From NCBI GenBank assembly GCA_017940955.1, contig JAGAXP010000229.1, positions 1 to 40,285 on the forward strand: 40,285 nt of DNA. Reading direction: 5' to 3'. The notes under the pieces are model-generated. The model made no database searches. It was not told the origin of the DNA and saw only the letters and a program-made list of their open reading frames with translations. Made by a program: the position numbers and the translations under genes. Of the stretch, positions 24,272 through 31,992 are shown piece by piece. Numbering within the stretch: position 1 is the stretch's first letter; each line of letters starts with the position of its first letter. Origin of the DNA: Oribacterium sp. (lineage in GTDB: Bacteria > Bacillota_A > Clostridia > Lachnospirales > Lachnospiraceae).

Positions 24272-24826
24272 ATGATTTTCATAGATGTCAGATTAAAAAA
24301 TGAGGATATTCGGATCCTGCAGGCAGCTGTTGGAAAGGATCTGGATAGGATTGAACACGATGAATTTGTTGAAACAAACACCTCATCTCAGGCAGTCAGG
24401 TTTGTTTTAGGGGATGCTCGCTTCTATCTGTACAGCTTCACGGAACCTCTTGATTATTATGGAGCAGAGGAGGATGTGGCGGTCTGGTCAGTTAAAGAAA
24501 AGGAATACCTCCTGATTGTAAATAAGAGCTTCGTAAGTACTTCTATCCAGGAAAAGATCACTGCCATCCATATCGTGCAGGAGCATCAGAGGTTGTTTGA
24601 AAATTCTCAGCAGACCTACGATGTATGGGTGACCAGAGGAATCATCATTGACTTTGGAGACCATGAATTGGCTTTCGAAAAGCCGATCTGGTTTTCGGAG
24701 GATATCTTGATTCATAAAGGCAATAACCTGATCGAAAGATTCCAGCCGGTAGAAGAAATCTGCAAGTCAGGGAAATGGAAAGATGGGATTACGATGGAGT
24801 GTTCCCGGGAAATTATGACATTGTAA
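24272..24826 (+). CDS. Protein of unknown function at the right end of the element
   Basis: The frame is open from a TTG at 24197; ATGs at 24260 and 24272 are the plausible starts, and an AGGA lies 12 nt before the second. It encodes about 184 residues, mixed alpha/beta, acidic, without membrane segments or signal peptide. Visible stretches are DIRILQAAVGKDLDRIEHDEF, FVLGDARFYLYSFTEPLDYYG and WVTRGIIIDFGDHELAFEKPIWFSEDIL. I do not recognise the family. It lies behind the integrase terminator and before attR, a place where ICEs often carry defence or addiction genes, but nothing in it proves such a role. Confidence 0.6.
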   Translation: MIFIDVRLKNEDIRILQAAVGKDLDRIEHDEFVETNTSSQAVRFVLGDARFYLYSFTEPLDYYGAEEDVAVWSVKEKEYLLIVNKSFVSTSIQEKITAIHIVQEHQRLFENSQQTYDVWVTRGIIIDFGDHELAFEKPIWFSEDILIHKGNNLIERFQPVEEICKSGKWKDGITMECSREIMTL

Positions 24827-25098
24827 ACAGGGACGCTGTTCAATCTGTCTGATGCGAAGCCTGTAATACTACATATCACCGGAGCAAAATTCCTATCACT
24901 CGGTGATACAAAACGGAAAAGTGACCGTCAAACTTTTTTCAGCGCTTTGCTAACAGAGATGCAAACGGGACGGTGAAAAACATGCTGATATCAGCCATAA
25001 CGGGATGGTACGAGATGGACTTTCTACTCGTGAAAAAGTCAGCACTGGAGCGTATTTCATAGCATTTCTCAACACTCCACAACATCGTTCCATGCGAA
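24827..25098. other. Right-end region of the element with inverted repeats
   Basis: No gene is seen. Perfect inverted repeats TATCACCG/CGGTGATA (24874-24881, 24901-24908) and ACCGTC/GACGGT (24924-24929, 24969-24974) lie within 110 bp. The string ACTTTTTTCAGC near 24932 also occurs near 22328, between the excisionase-like genes. These could be arm-type integrase or Xis sites, but that is a guess. Confidence 0.35.
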
Positions 25099-25140
25099 CT
25101 CCTAAGCGTGGGGTCGGAGGTTCAAATCCTCTCGTGGACG
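25099..25140 (+). tRNA. 3' fragment of tRNA-Arg(CCT): attR
   Basis: The fragment folds as the 3' part of a tRNA: anticodon loop CTCCTAA (anticodon CCT), stem strand GCGTG, variable loop GGGTC, T-arm GGAGG-TTCAAAT-CCTCT, acceptor strand CGTGGAC and discriminator G. The 5' half (acceptor GTCCACG, D-arm) is missing upstream. Next to a tyrosine integrase this is the expected attR repeat left by integration into the tRNA 3' end. The intact gene should lie at the other end of the element. The 42-nt length is the maximum shared segment; the true core may be shorter. Confidence 0.85.
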
Positions 25141-25142
25141 TT

Positions 25143-25167
25143 AAGGAGCCGACTGGGGCTCCTTTTT
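25143..25167 (+). terminator. Host terminator of the tRNA-Arg gene
   Basis: GGAGCC (25145-25150) pairs with GGCTCC (25157-25162), followed by TTTTT. It sits 2 bp after the tRNA 3' end and marks the start of host sequence. Confidence 0.8.
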
Positions 25168-25537
25168 GTTTAAGCGATTTTTTATGTTGTTAAGTCGTAT
25201 ATTAAGAGAAGGCATGAATGACGGAAAGATACTTTAAAAACAGAAAATGAAAGTACGATTTTTAAATGTCATACATCACCTTAATAGTAGATAAAGAGAA
25301 ATTGGTTAAGGAGGCAACTACTAAGAAAATCTTAGTAGTCCGAAAAGAAGGAGCCAGAGATGTCCATCGGATTGCTAAAATGAAGTTTTACCATTGCAAA
25401 GGTAGCTCTATATAAAGACTATGGTGGATATTGCTAACTTTTTATAAATTCCATCTGCAAATTCTTGAAAAGCCCCAATCGTTGTGATAGCTTAAATTTG
25501 AAGGAGTATGTGAATTTTCTTGATAGGAGGTGAGAAC
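25168..25537. other. AT-rich gap between attR and the GNAT gene pair
   Basis: No gene is recognised. A perfect 10-bp stem with a 3-nt loop (ACTACTAAGA-AAA-TCTTAGTAGT, 25317-25339) is the main feature; no T tract follows. It may be an operator or a remnant of an insertion. Confidence 0.4.
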
Positions 25538-25735
25538 GTGGCTACATCAAGTATTATAGAAAACATTCGTGTAAATAATCCTAAGGTACTTGAAGAGTAT
25601 GTGGATGCAATGGAAGATCACGCAACTAATCATCATCCTCGTACTGACGATGAGAAATCAGGTGTGGTTACCGATCCGGAAAGAATAAAGAAATTCATGG
25701 CTAAAGTTCTCGCAAAGAAGGGAATAATGGCATGA
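25538..25735 (+). CDS. Small acidic/basic protein, putative antitoxin of a GNAT pair
   Basis: The GTG at 25538 is the start because a perfect AGGAGGTGA lies 7 nt upstream, giving 65 residues. The N-terminal half (SSIIENIRVNNPKVLEEYVDAM) is helical. The middle (HATNHHPRTDDEKSGVVTDPER) is probably disordered, and the basic tail is KKFMAKVLAKKGIMA. It overlaps the next ORF by ATGA. Size, tight coupling and partner suggest an antitoxin, although it is not a typical ribbon-helix-helix protein. I do not recognise the family. Confidence 0.6.
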   Translation: MATSSIIENIRVNNPKVLEEYVDAMEDHATNHHPRTDDEKSGVVTDPERIKKFMAKVLAKKGIMA

Positions 25736-26343
25736 CAGTAACGGTATGGAACATACTTGATTTAGATGAAGAAGCCGGAGAAGAAGGAATCAATGCACTT
25801 GTATCAGATTTTACTACTGCAAGAGAAAATGAAGATGGTGTTTTGGAGGATCTGAATCCGGATATAGAGAACTTTCTAAAAAAGAATGCCTTGCAGTTTG
25901 CCAGAGAAAAGAAATCTATTACCTATCTTGTTTGCGATGAAGATGATGGAAGTTTGCTAGGATACTTCACGATAACACATAAATCTGTGGAAGTTCCCCC
26001 TGATGGGCTGAGCAAGACCTACATAAAAAAAGTGGAAAGATATGCCCAGTTACATAAGGAACTTAAATCATACATTGTTTCAGGATTTCTTATAGCTCAA
26101 TTTGGTAAGAACTACAGTGTAGATGCTGGAAACAGAATAACGGGCAGTGAACTGATGCAGCTTTGTAATAGAGAATTGTACGAGCTTCAACACCGACTTG
26201 GTGGAGGATTAGAATATCTTGATTGTGAAGCACATGCAGAGTTGATTGATTTTTATGAGAAAAAACAGAATTTCCGTTTATTTGGTGAACGTATCAGTGA
26301 GAAAGATGGTAAACGTTACTTGCAGTTTATGAAGTTCATTTAA
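25732..26343 (+). CDS. GNAT-fold acetyltransferase, putative toxin
   Basis: A 203-residue protein with a GNAT-like order of elements: SLLGYFTITHKSV (strand 3-4 hairpin), SYIVSGFLIAQFGKNY (strand 4 and acceptor site), LCNRELYELQHRLGGGLEYLDCEAHAELIDFYEKKQNFRLFGER (acetyl-CoA loop, strand 5 and C-terminal FY..FxF region). The C-terminal half resembles TacT/AtaT-type toxins, which acetylate aminoacyl-tRNA. It is translationally coupled to a small upstream gene, as in toxin-antitoxin pairs. An ordinary GNAT enzyme remains possible. Confidence 0.68.
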   Translation: MTVTVWNILDLDEEAGEEGINALVSDFTTARENEDGVLEDLNPDIENFLKKNALQFAREKKSITYLVCDEDDGSLLGYFTITHKSVEVPPDGLSKTYIKKVERYAQLHKELKSYIVSGFLIAQFGKNYSVDAGNRITGSELMQLCNRELYELQHRLGGGLEYLDCEAHAELIDFYEKKQNFRLFGERISEKDGKRYLQFMKFI

Positions 26344-26499
26344 TCCTGGGTACGATTATGCAGTAAACTCTCTGAAATGATAGATGCTAAATCAATCATG
26401 GGTATCATGTCACTTGACTTATCAGATCCTCTGATTGTTGATTATGAGGGCCAGGCCCAAAATTTAGAAGAATATTTGAAAGCTCACGAAATACACTAA
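26344..26499 (+). pseudogene. HPr-like fragment (C-terminal part)
   Basis: A 40-codon open frame from the ATG at 26377 reads MIDAKSIMGIMSLDLSDPL, the typical segment around the Ser46 region of HPr-family phosphocarriers, then a short acidic end and TAA at 26497-26499. Upstream in frame WVRLCSKLSE resembles the piece before it, but about 15 residues between are missing, and so is the N-terminal half with the active-site His. It looks like a decayed HPr-like gene left at this locus. Confidence 0.55.
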
Positions 26500-26552
26500 A
26501 TTTAATATGTTCTCATCTCAATCACCTCATGTGTAAAGCTTTCTGTATAAAC

Positions 26553-26607
26553 AAAAAAAGAATCTTCAATGTCAACTAAGCTGCGTTGGCATGAAGATTC
26601 TTTTTTT
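26553..26607. terminator. Bidirectional terminator
   Basis: An AAAAAAAGAATCTTCA arm pairs with TGAAGATTCTTTTTTT, with inner TGTCAA/TTGGCA. It works as a terminator in both directions, closing the GNAT/HPr region. Confidence 0.85.
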
Positions 26608-26655
26608 CTTCCCGGGAAAACCTTACCTCACGAGACCAGGTTTTTTTTATTTAAA

Positions 26656-26699
26656 GCCGTCACGCGGTGTTGTGCATATACAAACAAACATGTGACGGG
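26656..26699. repeat. Dispersed imperfect palindrome, copy 1
   Basis: GCCGTCAC at the left end pairs with GTGACGGG at the right end, with a middle GTGCATATACAAACAAACAT. The reverse complement aligns with a similar palindrome at about 34977-35025 (TCACATGT ... TTTTTATA ... GTGACGGC). It is probably a family of small intergenic repeats. Confidence 0.45.
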
Positions 26700-26712
26700 T
26701 TTATAGGAGCAA

Positions 26713-26753
26713 TAAAAACCGGAAGCATTACTTTCTAAGTAACGCCTCCGGTA
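26713..26753 (-). terminator. Terminator of the binding-protein gene
   Basis: Read on the minus strand, a 16-base arm ACCGGAGGC ... ACTT pairs with AAGTAATGCTTCCGGT and is followed by TTTTTATT. Confidence 0.85.
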
Positions 26754-26774
26754 TACTAAACTTTTTTATCTGTA

Positions 26775-27680
26775 TTACTTTAATGTAAATACATTTGAAC
26801 CGAACCACTCATTGGAGATCTTCTCTACGGTTCCGTCTGCTGACATTTCAAGGAGTGTATCCTTTACTGCCTTTGCCAGTGCATCGTCACCCTTCTTGAA
26901 TCCGATTCCGTACTCCTCTGCTGCAAGTGTGTCGTCAAGGATCTTCATATTCTTGCCTGATGACTTAATCTGATATCCTGCTACGATACTATCCATACAA
27001 ACTGCATCACAGGCACCTGACTCAAGGTCCATAAGAGCTGTATTGTAATCCGCTACCTCTGTAAGTGAACCTAAGGATGCAAGAAGATCAGCATTATCAT
27101 TGATGGCATTAAGTCCTGAGCTGTCCTTCTGAACCTCTACAGCCTTTCCTGCAAGATCAGCCTGTGATGCGATATCTGAATCAGCATTAACAACAAGTAC
27201 CTGATTGTTTGCCATATAAGGACCAACCCATGTATAGGCATCTTCTCTTCCCTGCATGGTGAAGCCGTTCCAGATACAATCGATATTTCCTGACTCAAGC
27301 TCCATATCCTTTGCATCCCAGTTGATAGGCTGTGGAACGTACTCAAGTCCTAAGCGCTTTGCAACCTCCTGTGCGAGAACGAGATCGAAACCTGTATACT
27401 CACCATTATCGCCAACGAATCCCATAGGAGGGAACTCCTGGTCAAAACCAACTGTAAATTTTCCTGTTGCAGTTGTTACTGCTTCTCCCTGCTCTCCTGC
27501 TGCTTCAGTGGCTGCCTCTGTTTCTGCAGCTGCCTCTGTTGCAGCAGCTGTTGTTGAAGCTTCTGTGGCTGCTGCAGTTGTTGCTGCTGCAGTTGTCTCT
27601 GCCGGCTTACTTGAGCCGCAGGCAGTTAATGCGCTCATTGCTACGATTCCTGAGATTAATAATGCAAGATTCTTTTTCAT
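26775..27680 (-). CDS. Amino-acid ABC transporter substrate-binding lipoprotein
   Basis: A family 3 solute-binding protein for polar amino acids, anchored as a lipoprotein. The start at 27680 (MKKNLALLISG) has AGGAGG just upstream; a further ATG at 27731 would add 17 residues before the signal peptide and is unlikely. Lipobox ALTAC is followed by a Thr/Ala/Glu-rich linker of about 45 residues, then the domain with VGFDQEFPPMGF, GEYTGFDLVLAQEVAKRLG, the DCIWNGFTMQGRE region and the usual ending (GTVEKISNEWFG). No permease or ATPase gene is adjacent, so the transporter partners are elsewhere. It has its own promoter and terminator. Confidence 0.92.
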   Translation of the reverse strand: MKKNLALLISGIVAMSALTACGSSKPAETTAAATTAAATEASTTAAATEAAAETEAATEAAGEQGEAVTTATGKFTVGFDQEFPPMGFVGDNGEYTGFDLVLAQEVAKRLGLEYVPQPINWDAKDMELESGNIDCIWNGFTMQGREDAYTWVGPYMANNQVLVVNADSDIASQADLAGKAVEVQKDSSGLNAINDNADLLASLGSLTEVADYNTALMDLESGACDAVCMDSIVAGYQIKSSGKNMKILDDTLAAEEYGIGFKKGDDALAKAVKDTLLEMSADGTVEKISNEWFGSNVFTLK

Positions 27681-27776
27681 TTTTCCTCCTCGATCTATGG
27701 TAACATTACCACCGGGGCAAAATATCTTCACTGATGGATCGTTCCCAAAAGATCATCAAACTTTTTATAATTCAAC

Positions 27777-27805
27777 ACTCTACCATGCTAAAGTGCCAAT
27801 GTCAA
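27777..27805 (-). promoter_or_regulatory. Promoter of the binding-protein gene
   Basis: On the minus strand TTGACA, a 17-bp spacer and TAGAGT lie about 100 bp before the start codon. No other candidate is as good. Confidence 0.7.
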
Positions 27806-27848
27806 TAGAATAGGATGAGAATCTCTTCCCATCCTATGTCAATCACCA

Positions 27849-27896
27849 TAACAGTTCAGTCTGTGGTTCTCTGCTTAGACCCCGGATGAACTGTTA
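27849..27896. other. Long-loop inverted repeat downstream of the FKBP gene
   Basis: TAACAGTTCA (27849-27858) and TGAACTGTTA (27887-27896) pair perfectly over 10 bp with a 28-nt loop. There is no T tract. It may be an mRNA 3' stabilizer or a binding site. Confidence 0.4.
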
Positions 27897-27955
27897 CCAA
27901 TTACCTGATATTTCAAGTACAGCCGGATTAAATAATTATTTCCGATGGCTTTCAA

Positions 27956-29323
27956 TTACTTTGCAGCGCTCTCGCTTTCAGCCTCTGTTTCCTCATCTGC
28001 GGGTGCTGTGTAGACTTCTTCAACCTTCTTTGTCTTGAATCCGCCTTCTCCCTGAAGATCATTACCTGCCTTTGTCTCCTCCACGGTTTCTTCTTCAGTC
28101 TCCTCCTGAGCCTCTGTAGCAGCTTCTGTCTCTTCGGCTGTTTCTTCCTTTTCTACAATCTTAACATTATCCTGGATATACTGAAGAACTGCATTATTTA
28201 CGGCTTCTTCCTTCACAGCATCTCCGCCGTACTGCTCAATAAGCATTACCTTATTGACCTTCTGACCTGAAATACCGCTTATCTCTTCTGCAAGCTTATC
28301 TATAAGTTCGTCTGAAGCTTTGATACCCTGCTCTTCAGCGATTGTTGCCACAACTATTCTCTGGGCTGCATAATCTGCTGCAAAACCTGCCATTTCTTCC
28401 TTGAACTCATCCACTGACATACCATACATATCAAGCATATTTGCAAGAGTATATCCATATCTGGAAGCTGTATCGATCTCAGATTTGATCACATATGCCT
28501 CAGCGTAATCCTTCATGGCATCAGACATTCCGATTTCTGAATTATCAACAATCTGCTGAAGTGCTTCTGTACGTACATTACTGTTGTATGAATAATCCAC
28601 CTGAGCCTGAAGAAGTGCTTTCTGCTCATCTCTGAATTCAGCGACTGTCTTTGCTTCTGTCTCCAGATCCTCAGCATGCTTCTTAAGCCACTCGTCTGTA
28701 AGCTCAGGAGTTCTTGAAACCGTATTAACGGTTACAGCAAACTCAGCATCCTTGCCCTGAAGGTCTGCATTACCATAATCCTCAGGGAATGTTACCTTAA
28801 CAATAACCTTCTCTCCCTTTTTAGCTCCGATAAGCTGATCCTCATAACCCGGGATGAATGTTCCTGATCCGAGAGTAAGGTTGTAGCCTGTTGCTGATCC
28901 ACCGTCAAATTCCACGCCATCTATGGTTCCCACATAGTCAATGTTTACTGTATCACCATCTTTGGCTGCTTCATCAACTTCATCCTTGTAGGAAGATAAA
29001 AGGCTGTTTATCTGAGAATCTATCATTTCATCATCCACAACCTGCTTTGGTGTTGTTTCCACAGTGAGGGTGCTTAAATCCACCATCTTGATATAACCCA
29101 TATCCTTTACGTCAGGCATTTCAGGTACTTCGGTATTCTCAAGCTTCTCAACCTCAGGATCTACAGACTCTGCTGCAGCGGTTGATTCGGTTGCTGTTTC
29201 TCCGGCAGCAGCTGTTGTCTCTGCAGCCGTTGTAGCTTCCGGAGTACTGTTTGAGTTACATGCAGCCATGGACACAGCTGTTAATGCAGCAACTGCTGTA
29301 ATTAAAATCTTGTTTTTCTTCAT
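27956..29323 (-). CDS. FKBP-type peptidyl-prolyl isomerase lipoprotein with trigger-factor-like C-terminal domain
   Basis: A 455-residue exported lipoprotein (lipobox SMAAC after a short signal peptide, then a Thr/Ala/Glu linker). An FKBP domain lies at about 105-205 ([49 protein letters not shown]). A helical domain of about 170 residues follows ([51 protein letters not shown]) and looks like the C-terminal chaperone part of trigger factor. The last about 50 residues are extremely Glu-rich. It is probably a surface foldase that assists secreted proteins. The M18 peptidase gene is 31 bp upstream in the same direction, so an operon is likely. GAGGAG precedes the start. Confidence 0.88.
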   Translation of the reverse strand: MKKNKILITAVAALTAVSMAACNSNSTPEATTAAETTAAAGETATESTAAAESVDPEVEKLENTEVPEMPDVKDMGYIKMVDLSTLTVETTPKQVVDDEMIDSQINSLLSSYKDEVDEAAKDGDTVNIDYVGTIDGVEFDGGSATGYNLTLGSGTFIPGYEDQLIGAKKGEKVIVKVTFPEDYGNADLQGKDAEFAVTVNTVSRTPELTDEWLKKHAEDLETEAKTVAEFRDEQKALLQAQVDYSYNSNVRTEALQQIVDNSEIGMSDAMKDYAEAYVIKSEIDTASRYGYTLANMLDMYGMSVDEFKEEMAGFAADYAAQRIVVATIAEEQGIKASDELIDKLAEEISGISGQKVNKVMLIEQYGGDAVKEEAVNNAVLQYIQDNVKIVEKEETAEETEAATEAQEETEEETVEETKAGNDLQGEGGFKTKKVEEVYTAPADEETEAESESAAK

Positions 29324-29354
29324 AATTTGATTATCTCCTCTTTTTTAACTGTTT

Positions 29355-30746
29355 TTATTTATTAAATGCAACAAATGCTTTGTAGGTGTAATATACATCA
29401 AGCTTTGAAGTAATCTCAAAAGGTGCATGCATCGAAAGGACCGGTACACCAAGGTCTACTGTATCCACATCCATATTTGCAATGTACCTGGCGATGGTTC
29501 CGCCGCCACCTGCATCTACCTTTCCGAGTTCACCGATCTGCCAGAGGACCTCATCCTCTTCCATCAGCTTGATAACCTTATACATGGTCTCGACAGAAGC
29601 ATCGTTTGAAGAAGACTTGCCTCTTGATCCTGTGTACTTTGTAAGCACCGGACCCTTGTTGAGATAGGACGCATTGTTGGACTCAAATACATCCGGGAAG
29701 GTTGGATCAAATGCCGCATTAACGTCAGCTGAAAGACAAAGTGAATTTCTAAGTACATCCCTTACTCTTTCACCCTCAGCCTCAACCAGATCCTCCATGT
29801 AGTGAAGAAGCATATCGCTTTCCATACCGGTAACGCCGGTTGATCCGATCTCTTCCTTATCAACAAGTACGGTTACGGTTGTATGCTTTGGCTTTTTGCA
29901 TTCAAACTCTGCCATAAGTGCAGTATAAGCACATACTTTGTCATCCTGTCCGTAAGCTCCCACAAGAGAGCGGTCCAGACCTACATCCACAGCATGCTGT
30001 GCAGGAACCATGGTTAACTCTGCTCTTAAGAAGTCTTCCTCTGTCATTCCGTATTTTTCATTAAGGATTGAAAGGATCTTTAACTTAAATGCCTTTTTAA
30101 CTTCCTTGTCCGGAACAGGTGTAGAACCAAGGATGATATTGAGTTCTTCTCCCTTTAAGCCCTCGGAAAGCTTTCTCTGATTCTGCTGCTGTGAAAGATG
30201 AGGAAGCAGATCCGAAACCACAAATACAGGATCTCCGGGATTCTCTCCTATATTAAGATCTATTGCACTGCCATCCTTTAACATTACACGACCATGGATC
30301 GCAAGTGGTGTTACTCCCCACTGATATTTCTTGATACCACCATAGTAATGTGTCTTAAAGAATGAGATCTCATCCTTTTCATAAAGCGGATTAGGCTTAA
30401 GATCAAGTCTCGGAGAATCTATATGTGCAATATTAAAATGAACTCCGTCGATAAGTGGCTTCTTACCGAAGGTTGTCAGGATAATGTTTTTGCCTCTGTT
30501 GTTGTAGTATACCTTATCTCCGGTTTTATACCTTTTGTTTCTCTCAAAAGGCTTGTAACCATATTTCTCCGCAAGTTCAAGAGAATATCTTACTGCTTCT
30601 CTTTCAATTTTTGCATTATCAAGGAATACCTTGTAGCTCTCGCAGAATTCATTGGCCTTTTCCACATCCTCCGGACGTTCCATGCCTATGTTTTTGATCT
30701 TGTAACAAAGCTTTTCCTCCAGCTTCTGTCCTTCTGATTTTGACAT
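29355..30746 (-). CDS. M18 family aspartyl/leucyl aminopeptidase
   Basis: A 463-residue cytoplasmic zinc aminopeptidase of family M18. Visible motifs are HFNIAHIDSPRLD (metal His/Asp region), VDKEEIGSTGVTGMESD (catalytic Glu pair), DVNAAFDPTFPDVFES, GSRGKSSSNDAS and VPVLSMHAPFEITSKLD (C-terminal metal His). The length is typical for the clostridial subgroup, with the N-terminal part ending in SFFKTHYYGGIKKYQW. AGAGG lies upstream of the ATG. It is probably cotranscribed with the FKBP lipoprotein gene and likely acts in peptide turnover. Confidence 0.93.
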   Translation of the reverse strand: MSKSEGQKLEEKLCYKIKNIGMERPEDVEKANEFCESYKVFLDNAKIEREAVRYSLELAEKYGYKPFERNKRYKTGDKVYYNNRGKNIILTTFGKKPLIDGVHFNIAHIDSPRLDLKPNPLYEKDEISFFKTHYYGGIKKYQWGVTPLAIHGRVMLKDGSAIDLNIGENPGDPVFVVSDLLPHLSQQQNQRKLSEGLKGEELNIILGSTPVPDKEVKKAFKLKILSILNEKYGMTEEDFLRAELTMVPAQHAVDVGLDRSLVGAYGQDDKVCAYTALMAEFECKKPKHTTVTVLVDKEEIGSTGVTGMESDMLLHYMEDLVEAEGERVRDVLRNSLCLSADVNAAFDPTFPDVFESNNASYLNKGPVLTKYTGSRGKSSSNDASVETMYKVIKLMEEDEVLWQIGELGKVDAGGGGTIARYIANMDVDTVDLGVPVLSMHAPFEITSKLDVYYTYKAFVAFNK

Positions 30747-30863
30747 ATCAGCTTTTCCTCTCTGTTTTTTTATATATAATAACTCTTATTTAAAAGATCA
30801 TTACCTGTGTATTGATACGGCAATCCACTGTGATTTAGCATTTTAATCGCTTTATGTGTATAA

Positions 30864-30904
30864 AATGTGAAAAAGGGCTCAGCATCTGCCGCCCCTTTCA
30901 CATT
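30864..30904. terminator. Terminator-like hairpin after the signal peptidase gene
   Basis: AATGTGAAA...GGG pairs with CCC...TTTCACATT over 12-13 bp. On the minus strand it is followed by TTATA, a weak T tract. It lies between the M18 and signal peptidase genes. Confidence 0.6.
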
Positions 30905-30971
30905 AGCTAAATATCACGATATTACCGCTAATCATGGGATACAACTCACCACATTGTCCGATTTTGCCATT

Positions 30972-31805
30972 TTACTTTACAAATCCCATATCACTGAATG
31001 GCCAGTACTTAAAGTAAACTTTAGCCAGCATCCTGTCTCTTGCTACCATATTGTAGTCACCCCAGAACCGGGCATCCATTGAATTATTTCTGTTATCTCC
31101 AAGCATATAGTAGTGGCCTTCGGGAACAACCACATCCACTTCCGGGAATTGTCTTCCGTCTACGATCATAGGCTCAGGCAGATACACCTCTTCCTTTGCC
31201 TCACCGTTTACATAAACCGTTCCTACCGGTACCTGAGGCGTAGTGCCGTCTGCATTAACACCTATTTCAATGTTATGGAACTCTGAAGCATCAGCCATTC
31301 CGGTCTGTTTTATCTCGATGTGATCACCTGGCATACCGATGACTCTCTTAACATAATAAACTACAGAATTGGCCGTATCTTCTCTTCCGCATTTCGGACA
31401 GGCATGGTTTGAATTTTCCCTGTACATCTGCCCGTCATTCTTACAGGTATATCCGTAGATAAATATGGCGATATCATCCCTGTGCACTTCTCCGAAGGTA
31501 TACTCCAGTCTTGAACCGAAGACACGGGCACCCGGCATTATGGTGTTTTCCATGGAGCCTGTAGGTATGGTTGAATTGGCAATGATAAAGTTGTTAATGC
31601 CGAATGCCAGAACCGCAGCTACCGCCAGAACCTTTATCCAGTCAAGTATCTCTGAAAGCGCGGATTTACCGGTTTCACCTTCCTTTTTTTTGTCATTGCC
31701 CTCTTCGTTTTCTACCGTTGACGTATCTTCCGAAAACTCTTTTTCCGAAGTATCTTCAAGGTTTTTATCATCTTTATCTGTAATCTCAAAAAAGTTATCT
31801 TCCAT
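30972..31805 (-). CDS. lepB: Signal peptidase I with an inserted Cys/His cluster
   Basis: A membrane-bound serine protease that removes signal peptides. An acidic N-terminal tail of about 48 residues comes first, then one membrane segment (VLAVAAVLAFGINNFIIA). The catalytic Ser84 is in STIPTGSMENTI and Lys153 in VYYVKRVIGMPGD; box E is GDNRNNSMDARFWG. Between the catalytic boxes lies an unusual insert, YTCKNDGQMYRENSNHACPKC (Cys121, His134, Cys136, Cys139), which may bind zinc. Length is 277 residues, longer than many Firmicute enzymes because of the tail and insert. GGAG precedes the ATG. Confidence 0.93.
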   Translation of the reverse strand: MEDNFFEITDKDDKNLEDTSEKEFSEDTSTVENEEGNDKKKEGETGKSALSEILDWIKVLAVAAVLAFGINNFIIANSTIPTGSMENTIMPGARVFGSRLEYTFGEVHRDDIAIFIYGYTCKNDGQMYRENSNHACPKCGREDTANSVVYYVKRVIGMPGDHIEIKQTGMADASEFHNIEIGVNADGTTPQVPVGTVYVNGEAKEEVYLPEPMIVDGRQFPEVDVVVPEGHYYMLGDNRNNSMDARFWGDYNMVARDRMLAKVYFKYWPFSDMGFVK

Positions 31806-31815
31806 GGTTCTCCTA

Positions 31816-31900
31816 ATCTGTTAATGCTGTTTTTTGAGCCTTAATATCTGACACACAGATGCACATCTAACCGGCTCATATGTTAATAGATTTTTTAGCT
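31816..31900 (+). repeat. Dispersed intergenic repeat R, copy 1
   Basis: Begins ATCTGTTAATGCTGTTTTTT, then GAGCCTTAA, ACACACAGATGCACATCT and ACCGGCT. It aligns with copy 2 at 33513-33600 over about 60 bp at roughly 85 percent identity. It contains a CAGATG-CA-CATCT(G) palindrome. Both copies lie in gaps on the plus strand. Confidence 0.75.
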
Positions 31901-31992
31901 GTAATATCCCTTATGCAGTGCCTGTCTAAACGGTCCTGTCTATCTTCCCATTGAAAATTCGCATTAAAGTTTAACAGACATGATTTATAAAT

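Larger units (their letters stand above)
1..25140. mobile_element. Right-hand part of an ICE/IME integrated in a tRNA-Arg(CCT) gene
   Basis: The region holds a SNF2-type helicase, a MobC-like protein, a relaxase, regulators, ParB-like proteins, two excisionase-like proteins and a tyrosine integrase, all on the plus strand. It ends at a partial tRNA gene (25099-25140) next to the integrase. Modules are mosaic: the mobilization and maintenance genes are fairly GC-rich, while the 6.5-10.8 kb cargo is clearly AT-rich. The left end lies outside the window because the first ORF is already open at base 1. No coupling protein or VirB4-type ATPase is visible here, so whether the element is self-transmissible or only mobilizable cannot be decided. 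Confidence 0.88.

Noticed and set aside
25005..25193. 62-residue frame across the attR site
   Set aside because: It reads through the tRNA fragment and the terminator, so it is a chance frame.
27467..27703. Leu-rich plus-strand frame opposite the binding-protein linker
   Set aside because: It is the antisense of a Thr/Ala/Glu-rich linker, which makes poly-Leu by composition; there is no ribosome binding site.
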